Shown here: positions 47,782 through 60,139 of the stretch, in pieces
Layout of the letters: every line of letters begins with the position of its first letter
How positions within the stretch are numbered: position 1 is the first letter of the stretch
From: Marasmius tenuissimus
Lineage: Eukaryota > Basidiomycota > Agaricomycetes > Agaricales > Marasmiaceae
Reading direction: 5' to 3'
Length of the DNA: 64,000 nt
NCBI GenBank assembly: GCA_029532415.1
Contig: JAQOTA010000035.1
Span: 1-64,000, forward strand
Position numbers and translations under genes: made by a program
Notes under the pieces: model-generated
Seen by the model: the letters and a program-made list of their open reading frames with translations, nothing else
Databases searched by the model: none
Told to the model about the DNA's origin: nothing

Positions 47782-49487
47782 CGGCAAGAACCAGTAACGA
47801 GTCTGTGGCCGGTGAAAAGGCTTGCTGGTGAAAGCCTATGTGGTGGTACTTATGATAGAGCAGGATGGCCGGCAGTAGGCGATCAACTACAAGGGATCCT
47901 GCTTGAGAATGAAAGACCTCATCTAATGATTAGTCAGGGCCTATGTCAATTCGCCATGATCAACTGATGCGATCTGCTAACCATTTTGATATTCTTTCAA
48001 TACGGGAGCACGGAAGTGATCAACATCTTCAGTCAAATCACCACTCGCTGTCTCCACCAACAAGCAGGATCGGGATCCCACACGTCCGATAACTGATACT
48101 CGAGGCAGTGTTCTTGGAGGATGAGAGAGAAATAAGCGTATGGGCGGACACGCCAGGGGCAAGAGAATTGGCTAAATCACCTTCTTGAAGCTCTGCCACC
48201 TAGCTAAAGTATCTCGATCCGGAAGTGGTCAAAGGGAGCCCTGTGGGTCAGCTACTCACTGGAATTGAGGGCGCTCGAAAGAACCCCTCATATTCGTTAC
48301 GGGAAGGGCCATGTATATAATCGTGCAGCATCAGCAACACCATCACCATCACCATCACCATCACCATCACCATCAGCAACAGCAACAGCATCATACAACG
48401 CTCAAATCCCAATCAACTGTTGTTGGAGAAACTTTAACCGGTACTCCCATAAGCAGTGGTTTTCATAAGGTTTCTGTGTATTTACTTGTCTTCATGAGCC
48501 TTGAGATGTTGCAAGTCAATCTCTTTTGTCCGACCGGCTCTACAAGGCGTGAATTACAACTACAACTTCAAGGGATACGAGACTTTTAGAGGCTCACTAG
48601 AGCGGAGGTGATGTCCTTCACTCATACCACCGACCGAACGACGAAAAGTATAGGATTGTTGACGTTTAGGCGCACGTCAAATAGAAATATACATGTCCAA
48701 TTTGAAAGTATGTGTAAGAGAGCGGGAGGCGCCATATTAAAGCAAGAAGGTCGAGGAACATCTTGACGAACAAGGCCGCTACGAGTATGTTTCACTCTGC
48801 GCTAACTATGTAGTATCGTAATAGGGCGGACGAACAACATGAGATGTCGACAAGCAAGGATGTCCGAAACCCAACGTACTAGCTTCTTCGAAGGGGGTTT
48901 CTTGAGACGACGAGAACCTCAAGTCCGTGGTACGAAGGGAAAAGTGGTGGCGAAGTCATGTCTTCACCTGCTGGTCATGCCCCTATATCCTAGGTGTCTC
49001 ATTGTGGTACCAGGTTATGAATGCAGATATAGTTTCAATGAGAACAAGGACACCGATACTTTTGTAACAGGTTGTTCCCAGATCAGTCTGAATATTGGAC
49101 TCGGCGGGGTTTACTTCATCCCGTCTGGACGTAATATTATTCGCAGCTTCGAATATCAGTCCACCCTGTATATTCCTACTTGTGCTTCGTTGCTTCGTTG
49201 AAGCTAATTAGCCACGATTCAAATAGTACTGACGCGAAACTGGCTAGTTCCCCTCAGGTCTTCATTCTCGCTGAATCAACAATAATATTTCGGACGCCTT
49301 CTCAAGGGTCCAGATTGTGGCTTTATGCGGACATAGCGCTGCCTTGTATATCCAACCCCCATTCCACCGATTACTCCCTCCCTGCCGTGGAACACCCGCT
49401 CGTGAGAGTCATACTGTACCATTTCGATTACTTCGTCAGGGGATGGGACAAGTGACTGTTTCGACCGAAATTTTTGTTTCGGCATAT
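47782..49487. other. Intergenic, with a CATCAC microsatellite
   Basis: No supported gene. The plus frame 48839-49201 (120 codons) has no recognisable features. A small hairpin (CCGAAA..TTTCGG) lies at 49464-49481 just before the subtelomeric element. Confidence 0.4.
48338..48391. repeat. (ATCACC)n then (CAGCAA)n microsatellite
   Basis: About six ATCACC units followed by CAGCAA units. In one frame it would encode a run of His then Gln inside a 92-codon frame (48311-48589), but the frame has no other support. Confidence 0.85.
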
Positions 49488-49585
49488 GGGTTATATACGG
49501 CGATTACAAGCCTCCAGGGGTCCAGGGGTCCGACCTCTAGGGCAGTAGAGGTCACCCCTACTGCCCTAGAGGTCGCCCACTGGAC
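49488..49585 (-). repeat. Subtelomeric palindromic element, copy 3 (internal, inverted)
   Basis: Reverse orientation relative to copies 1 and 2, beginning GGGTTATATACGGCG and ending in GCCCACTGG. The inverted arms GACCTCTAGGGCAGTAG and CTACTGCCCTAGAGGTC are perfectly complementary over 17 bp. It lies 35 bp before the start of the second duplicated segment. Confidence 0.9.
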
Positions 49586-49639
49586 CACTATCTGATATGT
49601 CCCAAACGTAAATCGAGCAGGGAACATGTGTTCCGTCGA

Positions 49640-50200
49640 GCTGTAGCACCTCTACGCCTCGTGTTTATTTTTGGAAGTTTCCTTTCGCTTGTGTTGGGCA
49701 AAGGGGTTCACAACCTGTACATCTCATCTCGCTGTTTTGCCCCAGGGTCTAGGGTCAATTTCGGTGAACGAGTCGGATATTCACCATTCATCTTCATTCA
49801 TTCATCATATCATACCAAGTAATACTACAGCTTGTCCCGCCCTGACGAACTCCTTGCCTGATGACCACGTTCCTGTGATGACGGACTCTCGGGAAGGCTT
49901 ACTGAATTATTTTGTCTACCAGAGCAATACGTCGGTAAAATTCCGAAGAGACCCATCATCCCATACGACGCAAGCTTTACGTCTTAGTACTGGGATTCCT
50001 GCCGGTATACGAACCCAATGGTACAAAAATATCACGTACTGACGAGCCCCGGGAACGCGTCAGTCCTGGGATCACAAGGTACTCAAGACGCACTCGACCG
50101 CGGAATTACTCTATACGGGTGTGAAGGGTATCAGCATCGCTACAGCACCATTCAGGTATCGAGCAGCCATCTCATCCCCCATGCTCCGGTAGAAGAGTCA
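49640..50200 (+). pseudogene. Degenerate gene fragment shared by both duplicated segments (copy 2)
   Basis: Contains the hydrophobic VFIFGSFLSLVLGKGVHN stretch, then NTTACPALTNSLPDDHVP running on to MTDSREGLLNYFVY, then SPGNASVLGSQGTQDALDRG. Copy 2 keeps one frame where copy 1 is shifted, but it breaks elsewhere. No complete gene. Confidence 0.35.
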
Positions 50201-51073
50201 GATGCCCCTGGTTATGTAGTGGGAGGAGTACTCCCGGGCTCACGTCAAACCCCAGGTATTGTCCGTTATCGCATCTCACATGGATTTTGTATCTCCGAGT
50301 CATGAATCAACACCTGATGTTCGTTGCTTGTTCATAGGCCTCAAGTTCTAGACCCGAAACAATATTCAGGAGAGAGGTAGCCAGGTCATTTCCCGCCATC
50401 GGACTTCAACAGTGACGATATTGGGGTAAACTGCGGTAATTGGCCTCACTTTGGATCTTAGACGATGAGATGTACATGTGGCTGAGATTCGAGAGAAAGC
50501 CAGGTTAAGTGTAATTTCCGGATCTCCCACGCTCGGGGATATTCTGCCTGCAGGCTAGGCAGTCGACAGCGCACATATGACGATGTATGCATGTTTCCTC
50601 AAATGTCCCTAAACGAGGGCAGAGGGCGTGAAGGTCTCAGCCGAAGGGTCACCGGTCATGTCTACCACTGACACCATGCGTTGAATGCATTCAGGAAATG
50701 AAAAATCCTCGTGCGAGTACTGGCTGTTAAACAGCCTTCCAGCCGAGACACAGGTTTTTCTCAGGAGACCGAGCTTTCGTTCCGTATTCAGGCCTAAAAG
50801 TGTGGTACTTCATCGATTCTCGCCAACAGTTTAGACTGCTGACACTGGACAGTCAGCAGGAATATTCAGATGCCAGTTCTGGACGGATATTAAGAGAACA
50901 ATCTAACCATACGAATCGATATGCCTTGTCTCTCTTAGATTAGCAAACAGATTCGACCAGGCCAGCTTTCTGTAGATACTTGTGTTCATTTTCTCTGAGA
51001 GGTTTCATTTCGTGGCTTAAGATGAAACTTCTTGAGTCGCTGATACAATCGCTACCGGAACCTAATGATGATT

Positions 51074-52923
51074 GCCGAACCTTTAGGTTTGGCTCCTCTA
51101 TGAAAATGCTCTGGGGTCAGGATTTTGAGACTTAGGTTCCCACGCACCATATATAGGCATGGACTTTCATAAGCGCTCGAGTTGGGCCACGTGATGTAGA
51201 CGCCCGTTATGGCCCTTTCCCTTCACATTCACTCCACGATCTCCTCGACTTTGAATCGACCTCAGAGAATCTACACAGCTGTACGCCTCTTTCTATCTCA
51301 TTAAAGTGATCGTCGTATGCCCGATCTTCTGTCACGTACTTTCTACGACTTCAAGGTCTCCTCATGTTTCGCCACGACGATGACTGGCTAGATTGAAAAA
51401 ATGGCAAGACGGTGAAGATTCAAGTCAAGGTCAGGTGCATCTCCTGCTTCTCTGCTGGCATTGACATCATTCTTGATAGTAAATTTCTCTTCCGCGACAC
51501 GAGTATACTGAAGACTTTATCCTTCCAGCTTCCAACAGCCCGATTAAATCCGTTAGCTTTTTGCAGTCTCCATATTACTTCCATTCTAATTTCACTATCA
51601 TCCTCACACTCTACAGCAGTAAGATGACGACCTTTGCTAGACCTCGTAAGGTATCTATTGTTCTTAAGCGCATCTACATGGCACAAATATCTTCCTGATG
51701 CCTGTTGTTCTCGGCATGGATCCTCGGGTGTTCAATGTTGTCACCCTCGGACAGTGTTGTTTAATGTTAGTTGAATCTGCGACCCAAGATCCTTTTTGGA
51801 TAGGTTTTCAGTGGCTTTACCGGGTTAAGAATCAGAATGACTGAGTGTGGTAGGTAAACACTCAACCAGCACTCGAGTTTCCTCGCGTCAGATTGACCAG
51901 ACCACTACTACTGTCAGGAACATGGAACGCACGAACGACATGAGTGCTCCCACCCGTTTTTATCTATGTGCGCAGACATCGTCCCCGAAGGCACCTGGTG
52001 TTCATCCATGATCCATTTGTGATTGATCTGTGACCTGACCGGCACTCAAAACTTTGGTCGTTTCATCTGTCTCCCTACTTGGTTCCACCCCCCTTTCTAA
52101 GTTATGTAATTTGTACTCATTTGGACTGTTAATGGCCAGGCGAGTACCTTCCCTTGGGCAACTCAAGTGCAAAATTAACAAATATTTTTCCCTGGTCACG
52201 TAGATTCTAGAAGTTAGTACTCGCGTTTCAAGGCTCATTATCACCTCAGCATATCTTGAACGTGCATGACATGATAGCTATGCGTGCGCGTGAGCAACTA
52301 GATATCAGTGGGTAGTTCACACTGTGGTATCATCCCTCCTTATACTTACCAGTAGTTACTGACAGGAACCCCCCTGGAAATAATTGTATAGCACTCTGCA
52401 CTACCAACAGTTGCAAATGTAAATCCTGTCTTCATCAATATGCATGTTAGTTGAATTCGCCCTCCTTTCCCCAATGACCCAAGCGCTAGCAAATCAGGTC
52501 AATCAACAAAATTATATGGTGTGTCCTCAACCCTTCTGACGTACGTATAATCACACGAAGCATGGTCTCCCTGCCTTGACGGAGGTGCGCTCATGGGTAT
52601 TGAGATTCATACGTGGACATCAATAGGCCTGTGGTTATCCAGGCTTGCGGGGAACTTCAATTGTGTGTGGGGTAATTAGTATATCTGGTCGTGTCGATTA
52701 CCACACCACAGTTGATCAGCCTCACTAGTCGAATTGAGTAGCATATCTCCCTGTGAAGTGCACTGTATTTTGAGCAAGTTGGTCCAGAAATGTACGGGTG
52801 CAGAGTTCGCAGAATTTCAGAATGCCAACACTGGACCTGAGCTTTAAAGCTCGCTGCTCAAGGCCTCATACACGGTCTCCCCTGAAGGTTCGGCCCACGC
52901 CGCTTGCGGCCATCCCCCCCAGT
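51074..52923. mobile_element. 1.85 kb block present only in copy 2, with a 14-bp inverted repeat near its ends
   Basis: Copy 1 runs without a break where copy 2 has this block. It starts GCCGAACCTTTAGG at 51074-51087, and CCTGAAGGTTCGGC at 52881-52894 is its inverted partner with one mismatch. ATT flanks the block on both sides. The right arm lies 29 bp inside the breakpoint, so the fit is imperfect. There is no frame above 90 codons and nothing like a transposase, so if mobile it is non-autonomous. The alternative is loss of this segment from copy 1. Confidence 0.5.
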
Positions 52924-54039
52924 CATTCATTCTAATCTAACTCTCTACGCAAGTATGTTCCGCATTCCCGAAGCTACACCTTGTACGCGCTTCCACTTCC
53001 GTCTCGAGACAAACCGGCCTCCACTTTCAGTATGGGGTAACCGCAATAGCACAGAACCGGCGGTATCGCTCTCGCGAACCCGAGGTTCAGAAAGCTTTAA
53101 ACCTGTATCCGTATCCTTGGGTCAACTTGCACTGATCTACCCTACCCCAATACGACAGTTGCGGCCCGAATAGTTGGACTCATGATCCGGGCACGTGTAG
53201 ATAAGGAAATATAAAACCAGAACAGTGGTACTCTCGGGAAGATCTAGAGTGAGGTCGGTTTCCCCAAATTGACGTTTAGCTTGTACTCGTGAGCCGGGTG
53301 CAGCAGGTGGTATGTTAGTACCGCGGGCGTTATTGAAGTGATGACTGGCGATAATGGGATTATAGGAAATTATGGATCGCCGGATTCGGCAGGGTATTAG
53401 TGGGCGTTGAACGTTGACCCTGAGTGTCAATAACATCGAGCCTCGAGGTTTCTCGGAACATGAATATTCATGTGAATACTCGAGGTATCTTTTGCAGGTC
53501 GTCGGATGGATTATTTCCATACACGGTTGAGTTGGAGCGGAAGTAGTAAGCATCAAACGCCACCAACACTGCAATGATGGGGTTCACAAATTCACATCTC
53601 CCACAGTGGGCGTCTTCCAATCAACGCGTTGATCACTCGTGAGTATGTCTAGTCATACCAAAAGCAAAAGTTGCTCATACCTGATACCTTATACGACAGT
53701 ACCCTTCATTCTAGAACATTTTGAAACAGCTGGGAAGTGATACTAACCCAGTACCAGTACTTCCGAACGATTACCTCCGGACTGGAGAATGATCGAGCAG
53801 AAAATAGAGGTTATGGCTCCCTCAGAAGATCCGACTAACCAATCACCTTGACTGAGACGACCAGCACTAACTCCGTCTCTCATGCTTCCGTGGTTAGCTC
53901 CAATCGTACGACTCTCCTTTGTCCAAGTAAAGTACCTTCCATTCCGGATGACCGGGGTAAATGAAGCGGATAATACGCCAATGACATGATGTATTCTGGA
54001 AGGCATCATATCCCGAGCTCTACAGCGGAACAGAACTCT

Positions 54040-54255
54040 CGTTCTCGTCGGAATAGCTTTCGGGCTACCCTATTGAGACTTTCCTTTGTTCTTGATGAGA
54101 ACGGTCATGAATATGAACTGCGAACCCTCCGGGCCCCTGTCTCCCGTCACATGAACCTACAAGCCATCTTTCAACAATTAGACGCCCGTTATTTGGAAGA
54201 TCCGGTTAGCGCCTGTCAACTGGACGTAGACCCACAAGGCCACATTGGGAGGTAG
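54040..54255 (+). pseudogene. Open exon-like frame in copy 2
   Basis: Reads FVLDENGHEYELRTLRAPVS and QAIFQQLDARYLEDPVSACQ without interruption, ending beside a GTAGCA donor-like string. The matching region of copy 1 carries a stop and a frameshift. No family recognised, and no start or partner exons fixed. Confidence 0.35.
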
Positions 54256-55522
54256 CAACGGTATCTAAGCGCTCGATTGCTCTCAACTGATTGCGATTAC
54301 AAGGATAGCGCGGGTGGCTGTTAAATAGCCTCTAATAGCCTCCATCCGCCCATTGTCGTGCTGAGAGCGAGAACGTGAAGCTTTCGTCAGCCGAACCGCT
54401 CACTCCGAGGCTCCTTCAACTTCTGAACAGCTAGTACTCCAGATTACTTAGCTTGAAGTCGACACTCGCCTATGACTCGGAGTTCCTATATAGGCAACGA
54501 GTTTGTTATTCCCTTGTCTCGGTCTCCACGCCCTGACCACGTTGACTAGTCAGTAGGTTCATGGCCAATTCTGATGGAATACATAGGATCAAGAATCCTG
54601 CACGCACCGCGAAGGAGAACTTCCTGTGCAACGTTCTCCGATGTTCTCTTGAAAGCTGTTACACGTGTATATCAAGACGAATTCGGAGATTTAGATGGAG
54701 GAGATGTAGGCGACAGTGGGGACAAAGGAAGTAAGGGAACGGGAGGGACTCGACCTAGTTGGCAGTGAAGTTCTGATCGGGAGGAGGAGCTTTATGGACA
54801 GGACGATTGCATTGGCACAAACAAAATCCTACAAGCTCAATTCGCGCCCGACAATGGGAGCGGGACCCTGATGGGACCCACAGCGATACACTGACAATTA
54901 ACAATAACCACTCATCCAATTTTGGATATCGACGTCGAACTCTCGAACTGCCAACCATATATGGTGGAATCCCCGGATTCTGCTTCGTATCAAACGTGGG
55001 AATCAGGATTTGTGGAGGGTCATTTAGTATTGAGGGCTACAAAGGATATTGGCGTCTACTACTGATGATACTTCCAAGTTGTCGGTGAGTGATAGCTTTG
55101 TTCTGACCGTCAAGAGCTCTGACGAGAGGCAATTGGTCTATGAACCTTGGGTTCAGGATAATAGATGAATGGTAGTCTCGGTGACTACGATGACGATAGC
55201 AAACGAGCTGTGGTTCCGTCCTCAGACTCACAATAAACTAGCCAATCCTGTAATTGAATTTCTCCGGTCCCGGTGAATGTCGATCCGGCGTTTGGATGCC
55301 AAAGCCCAGCTTACAGGAAAGACAATTAGCCTCGCTTACTCTACGTCCTTGCTCAGCTGGCCGAGACCTCCGGATTCCTTTCTGCTCCTCTCAGTTCAGT
55401 CGACCCTCAATGCCAACAGAAATTCTGATGCGAGTCGGTCCTCGGACTCGGGAATCGGAGTGACTAAGCGCGTCTTAATGAGTAGCGGACCCCACGAGCT
55501 TGAGGGCTGATACTCGTGTATA

Positions 55523-55747
55523 TCATTCTGGATTTGGAAGCGTAAAGGAGACGTGCGGTGTATTCTGTAGGCCCTGGCGGGGACAAAGGAAGTGTGAACA
55601 CAGGGTGAGCATGAATGAACAGGGGAAACTTCCGACAGTGGGTGGGACACAGGAGATAAGGTTCGAAGTCGACTGAAACTTTGAATGTTGAACGTCGACA
55701 CAGCCTGTGGGTACTGGGCTTATACATCCAACGCTCTGTGGACACAC
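55523..55747 (-). pseudogene. Conserved open frame in duplicated segment, copy 2
   Basis: A 74-codon frame aligned with 34401-34622; it lacks an ATG and may be an exon or fossil. Shared phrases are CVDVQHSKFQ, NLISC and FLCP. Confidence 0.3.
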
Positions 55748-56847
55748 AAACCTTAGCCGTGCGAGTGACAGGAATGCTAACAGCTATCTCATAGTTGAGA
55801 GTCAGCGAGGCTGGGTGTCCTTCTCACTTACAGGTTCGTCCACCGGCGGTTAACTGAAAATAACCTTTTTTTTCAGGTCAGACAACCTCCGCTGGGCGCT
55901 TACTCGGCGCTTACCGCCAGGACGACCAAAGGACCCTCCGGGACTAAGCCGATTTGCTTTTGACCCTTCAAGGTCGGGAGGTCGCACAAACTCCGAACCG
56001 GAAGGAAAGGAAGGTATCGTACCGTACGTCTGTCACGAGCGGAAAGAAAGGGAAGTGAGCTATCGGCTGTATCATGTTAGACAAAGAAGAAACTGAACGA
56101 GTGGGAAGAAATACGCATGCCGACGGAGGGATGGCTTGGAACGTCTGATGGAAGGGATATCGGCAGTGAATGTGGTTGGCGGACAAGGGGACATAGAGTA
56201 CGATGTCAAACTCTAAACAAACGGGCTGGGCAAAACAGCGGTGGAATAAGCGAGGGAAGGAAAACATGTGTATAGCGAGCCGGACCAGGAAGGTCCGGTG
56301 GTCGAGATGCTTGCTGATTCCTGGGGCTGAGAGGACATTGCACTGAGAGAGGCCGAATGGGTCAGTCCTCCGTTCCATATGTCGAAATTGCTGTTGACGC
56401 GGAGAGACAAAAGCAACCGTTAAGCAGGGCTTTGATCAAGGTTTTAGGGTTGAAACGTTTACCGCTGATCGTATTTCTGGAGTGACAGTGCGCGTTATGT
56501 CGATGCCAATGACGAGACTGGTATTTAGCACTCTTTAGCCACCGGAATTGATGCACTATAATATCATAGAGGGGCTCTGAGCTTCGGAGTCAAGGTGTAG
56601 TTCTCCTTGTGCTTGCTGAACTCAAATGGGTATTGATAACATGCGATGGAAGATTTATATCGTGACGACGAGTAAGGCATATTCAATAGAGGCCCATGAC
56701 AGCGCGAGCTCTTTATGCTCGTCCCCAGACTCGCCGGGCGAGCGAAATTGGCGGCATGAAACCGTTCCGATTAAAATCATTGCAGGAGTGTTGGATGTCA
56801 TTTTTTGAAAGGATAAACAAAGAGTGACGATGGCAGCTGGCGGGACT

Positions 56848-57129
56848 TCAGAGAGTGCGCACGGGCTGTATGAAAGCTTGAGTTAATTTTGATATTCGAT
56901 ACCCTAATTGGTGCCCATACGAGAAGAGAAAGACAATTGGAACGTATACCCGGACTCGAGACAAAGAAGGGTCATAGGCATTGATTTTCTTGTTGATCTT
57001 GAGCTCTGACGGGTGTGCGCTAACGATATGGAAGTGAAGGCTGAATTTGAGGTCACGATCGGTATGATTCAAGTCCGTGGCCATTACGAGTGCCAAAGTC
57101 CTTAGTTCACCATCGTACCCGTCGTACAA
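56848..57129 (-). pseudogene. Exon-like frame in copy 2, frameshifted in copy 1
   Basis: Encodes LVMATDLNHTDRDLKFSLHF and then HPSELKINKKINAYDPS. In copy 1 (about 36130-36310, minus) the same protein sequence appears split over two frames: TATDLDLNH, then HPSELEPKINKTTNAHDPS. Amino-acid similarity kept across the frameshift suggests the ancestor was coding on the minus strand. Confidence 0.4.
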
Positions 57130-57710
57130 GAAAATTTGGCGGCGCGATTCATGAGTCGAATTGGGACTGATGGAGGTGTGAGAATTCCGAGTAAATCACT
57201 GGTGGGTGCTTGAGAGGAACTACACACAGGGGAACAACAACTACCGAGACATCAAACGACACCTCTGGATCAGATTAGGAATTTCGAAGTAGGTCTGAGA
57301 ACCAGTCTGTGCGTAAAGAAGAATGAAAGTCCAGTACAGCGTACCTCCAGTTGTCAATCGTTAGACTCCAAACTGTTCCTCGGGAGCTCCATCTTCTAAT
57401 GTTTTGATGCCCTCAGTCTCGAGTTCATCGGGGCAAACAAATATCTGTCACTCGATTCAATCAGTGAGTGTATGCTGGGAGTACGGGTAATCTCACCATC
57501 GATACTAGATCTTCAGTCAAGCAATCCGAACAAGGGAGTCAAGAGAGCACGAGCATCCAGCTCAGGATACATCGTGCTCCATGATTTCTTATATCTATGC
57601 CCGCCTCGTTCTCGTAGCTGCAGCCGTTCGTTAGAGTCCAAGTCAACATCCGATATCGTCGTAGGAGCTGTGATATATCGTCCAATCTGGCAATTGAAAG
57701 AGTCTTGAGG

Positions 57711-58016
57711 TCATGAAATGGTTCTCAAAGAAGGGAAAGTGATTATTTTCAAGATGTACAAGTGATCATCGTGGTTTGAGTAAGAGGGGAACGTGGGAAC
57801 ACGACGGAAATTGGGTGAGAAAGCACCAGTGGCGGTGCACCCTGCTTGCTCTGGACCATCGTCATCGTCAAGGTTGAACAAGAATGCGCGCTCGCTGTCC
57901 ACAACGATGAGCTCGACTTTTGGGTTTTCTCTGAAAAATCCAGGAGTTAATGGATGCACCGTACGCCATGCTGCTACCAACAACAAAACAGTTATATCGC
58001 TCAACACTGCTGCCAA
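57711..58016 (-). pseudogene. Exon-like frame with hydrophobic leader, copy 2
   Basis: Encodes a hydrophobic stretch VLSDITVLLLVAAW, then FFRENPKVELIVVDSERAFL, FNLDDDDGPEQAGC and RRVPTFPS. This matches 36939-37232 and is the best conserved coding piece of the duplicated segment. It could be the first exon of a membrane or secreted protein gene transcribed leftward. Family unknown. Confidence 0.4.
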
Positions 58017-60120
58017 TGCCGTCTTTCTCGTCGCCGTCTTATGAAGAATGCATATAACCCGACCTTAGGAGAACTTACGCCTCAAGAGCGCATACAAATA
58101 TTGGAAGAGCATAACTGCTTCTCAGTTTGGCAGGTTCTCCTTAACTCCCATCGTTACAAAGCCCTGATCATTCCTTGTTGTTGTAGCATTCACTGATAGA
58201 TGGAGCCGTCGACCGCTTTAAACGCGTTCTCCATAGAATAGGAGGACGTACAGGCTTGAATGGGCGTACTGACAAACAGCTCACATCTTCTAGTCAATTC
58301 CAGTATGTCCTTATTACCTTCGTCTTTAGAACGGCTTAATGACTCCCAGTTCGACAGTACTACATTTGTATCGAATCTAAAGGACACGGGAGAATGAGAA
58401 GGCTTTGAGCGGCCAGAAGCACTCGCAGTCGGAACTACTGAGAAAAATCCCATGATGAGTTATATGGACGGTATTTACGGATGGTGTGTTGTCGCCTCAA
58501 ACTTCTTTCAGTGGGATAAAAGTGTTCATGCGTGCTCGCCAGCACGCCCGATTTTGGCTATTAGCAGGGTGCTTGAAGAGAAACTGGACAATGCAGATGT
58601 TATTTCCCTCCATGATCGACCGCCAGATCGGACAAGCTTCCGTGCTCAAAATCTTCGTGTTTTCTGTCCGATTACCATTCTCTCTCTTTTTTGCTTGGAT
58701 CGATCTACAGTCCTCACGATGGTCATATTCTTCGGAATTGCCTCAAACCTACCTTCTGCATGGATTGGCCCCTACAGTATAGGGAAACCTTCGCGAACAC
58801 TGCGTTCAAGCACGTCTACCGACAGATGTGGATTACCCTGCAGACGACTCACTTGGGTTAATCTCGTGGTTTCCCCCAACATGTCAATGGGGCCGACGAC
58901 TGGTTCCTGTTGTCTATATGAGGGTCTTCTGTCTTTCGCTACAGCAATGCTGACCTTCAGTTTCTTCTGCTCGTCAATTTAGCTTGCGGGGGTGATCTCC
59001 GCTCTCGAGGAAAAGGGAATCCACATTCACTCACGAAGACTGGTGCAACACTTCGCGCGAGATATGGTGCATAGACGACCGTAGCTTGAAGGGTTGAGGC
59101 TCGGGGAGAAACGTGTCCTTCGCGACAGGATATGGGTACGTTTCCCCCTTTTCACTTACGGTGTCTCCTTAAGCTGACCGTGATCTCCTTTACTTGGCCA
59201 TGAACTTTCAGACTGAACTCCTGTAACCTCCAAGCCCCGGATATTCCACCTTTGTTCACGATTGCCGACTAAACAGTCTCAGAACCTCCCATTTCGCGTT
59301 CTGTATGGCTGTGTCTGGACACCTGTTGCGAGAAGTTGCGCCATCCCTGCGGCCTTCGGCGCTCTTTGGCCCTAACAATGCACATAATGTTTTCTCATCG
59401 TCCGCATATCCTATATGGATGTTCTTATCCGGTGGTACTGCCACATGACTTGGTGTAGCTTCGGTGCTCGTGGGGAGGTAGATCGTTTGTGGTGGATCGA
59501 TACGGAGCGGGGTCGATGGATGCTCACGCTCCAACATATTTATAGGTAAGTGTACTGTAATCCGTCTCCCGTCTCAGCCCCGAGCTTACCCTTGCTTCGA
59601 TAGGACGGACTTAGTAATTCTACGTGACCATTCAATGGTTGGGAATTTGCTATCAGAGGCTACGAATAGAGCAGATCTCAATGTGCATGCCTGCAACCAA
59701 CTACCTCTCGTCCTTCATGTACCATCACCTGGTCTGTGACCCTCTCATCTTCTCTCCATGAAAGATGAATCACTCACGGCTACTGTTCCGCTTCCGACAG
59801 TTCGGTGGGAAAGATGAACATAAAGCTTCATCGTCAATGCACAGTCTTTCAGTCAGACTCCTTCCCACCCGTCTTCGGACAGTAGAAAAACCAGAGTGAG
59901 AGTCGTATGTTCGAGGTAAGTATATTTGATGCTGTTCATTATTGCTTACGATTTTGTATTACGTGACTTGCTGGCTTTTCTTAACTGTCCTCCGACGTCT
60001 TCGGACTGTCTTGTGTTGCTACGTAGTAGAGTAAGTTTATTCTGATGGAAAGCCAGATAAACCAAAGACAGTCTCAGATGCCGCGCGCTATGAGGAGCGT
60101 GTATAGCGCAAGGTATGGGC

Positions 60121-60139
60121 AAAGGCCCGAAGGGCCTTT
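60121..60139. repeat. Perfect 8-bp hairpin, AAAGGCCC with GAA loop
   Basis: AAAGGCCC is followed by GAA and then GGGCCTTT, with a further GGGCCC just downstream. No neighbouring gene gives it an obvious role. Confidence 0.7.

Larger units (their letters stand above)
49620..59830 (+). repeat. Segmental duplication, copy 2 (~10.2 kb)
   Basis: Collinear with 30314-39830 in the same orientation, apart from an extra block at 51074-52923. The start of the homology is sharp, just after the inverted subtelomeric element. The right edge fades at about 59.8 kb. Short reading frames shared by both copies are mostly on the minus strand. Confidence 0.88.

Noticed and set aside
48311..48589. A poly-His/Gln protein
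   Set aside because: The frame is kept open by the CATCAC/CAGCAA microsatellite, and nothing else supports a gene.
30314..59830. The two ~9.5 kb copies as a pair of giant LTRs or one retrotransposon
   Set aside because: They are far too long, contain no reverse transcriptase, integrase or primer-binding features, and the DNA between them holds spliced cellular-type genes.
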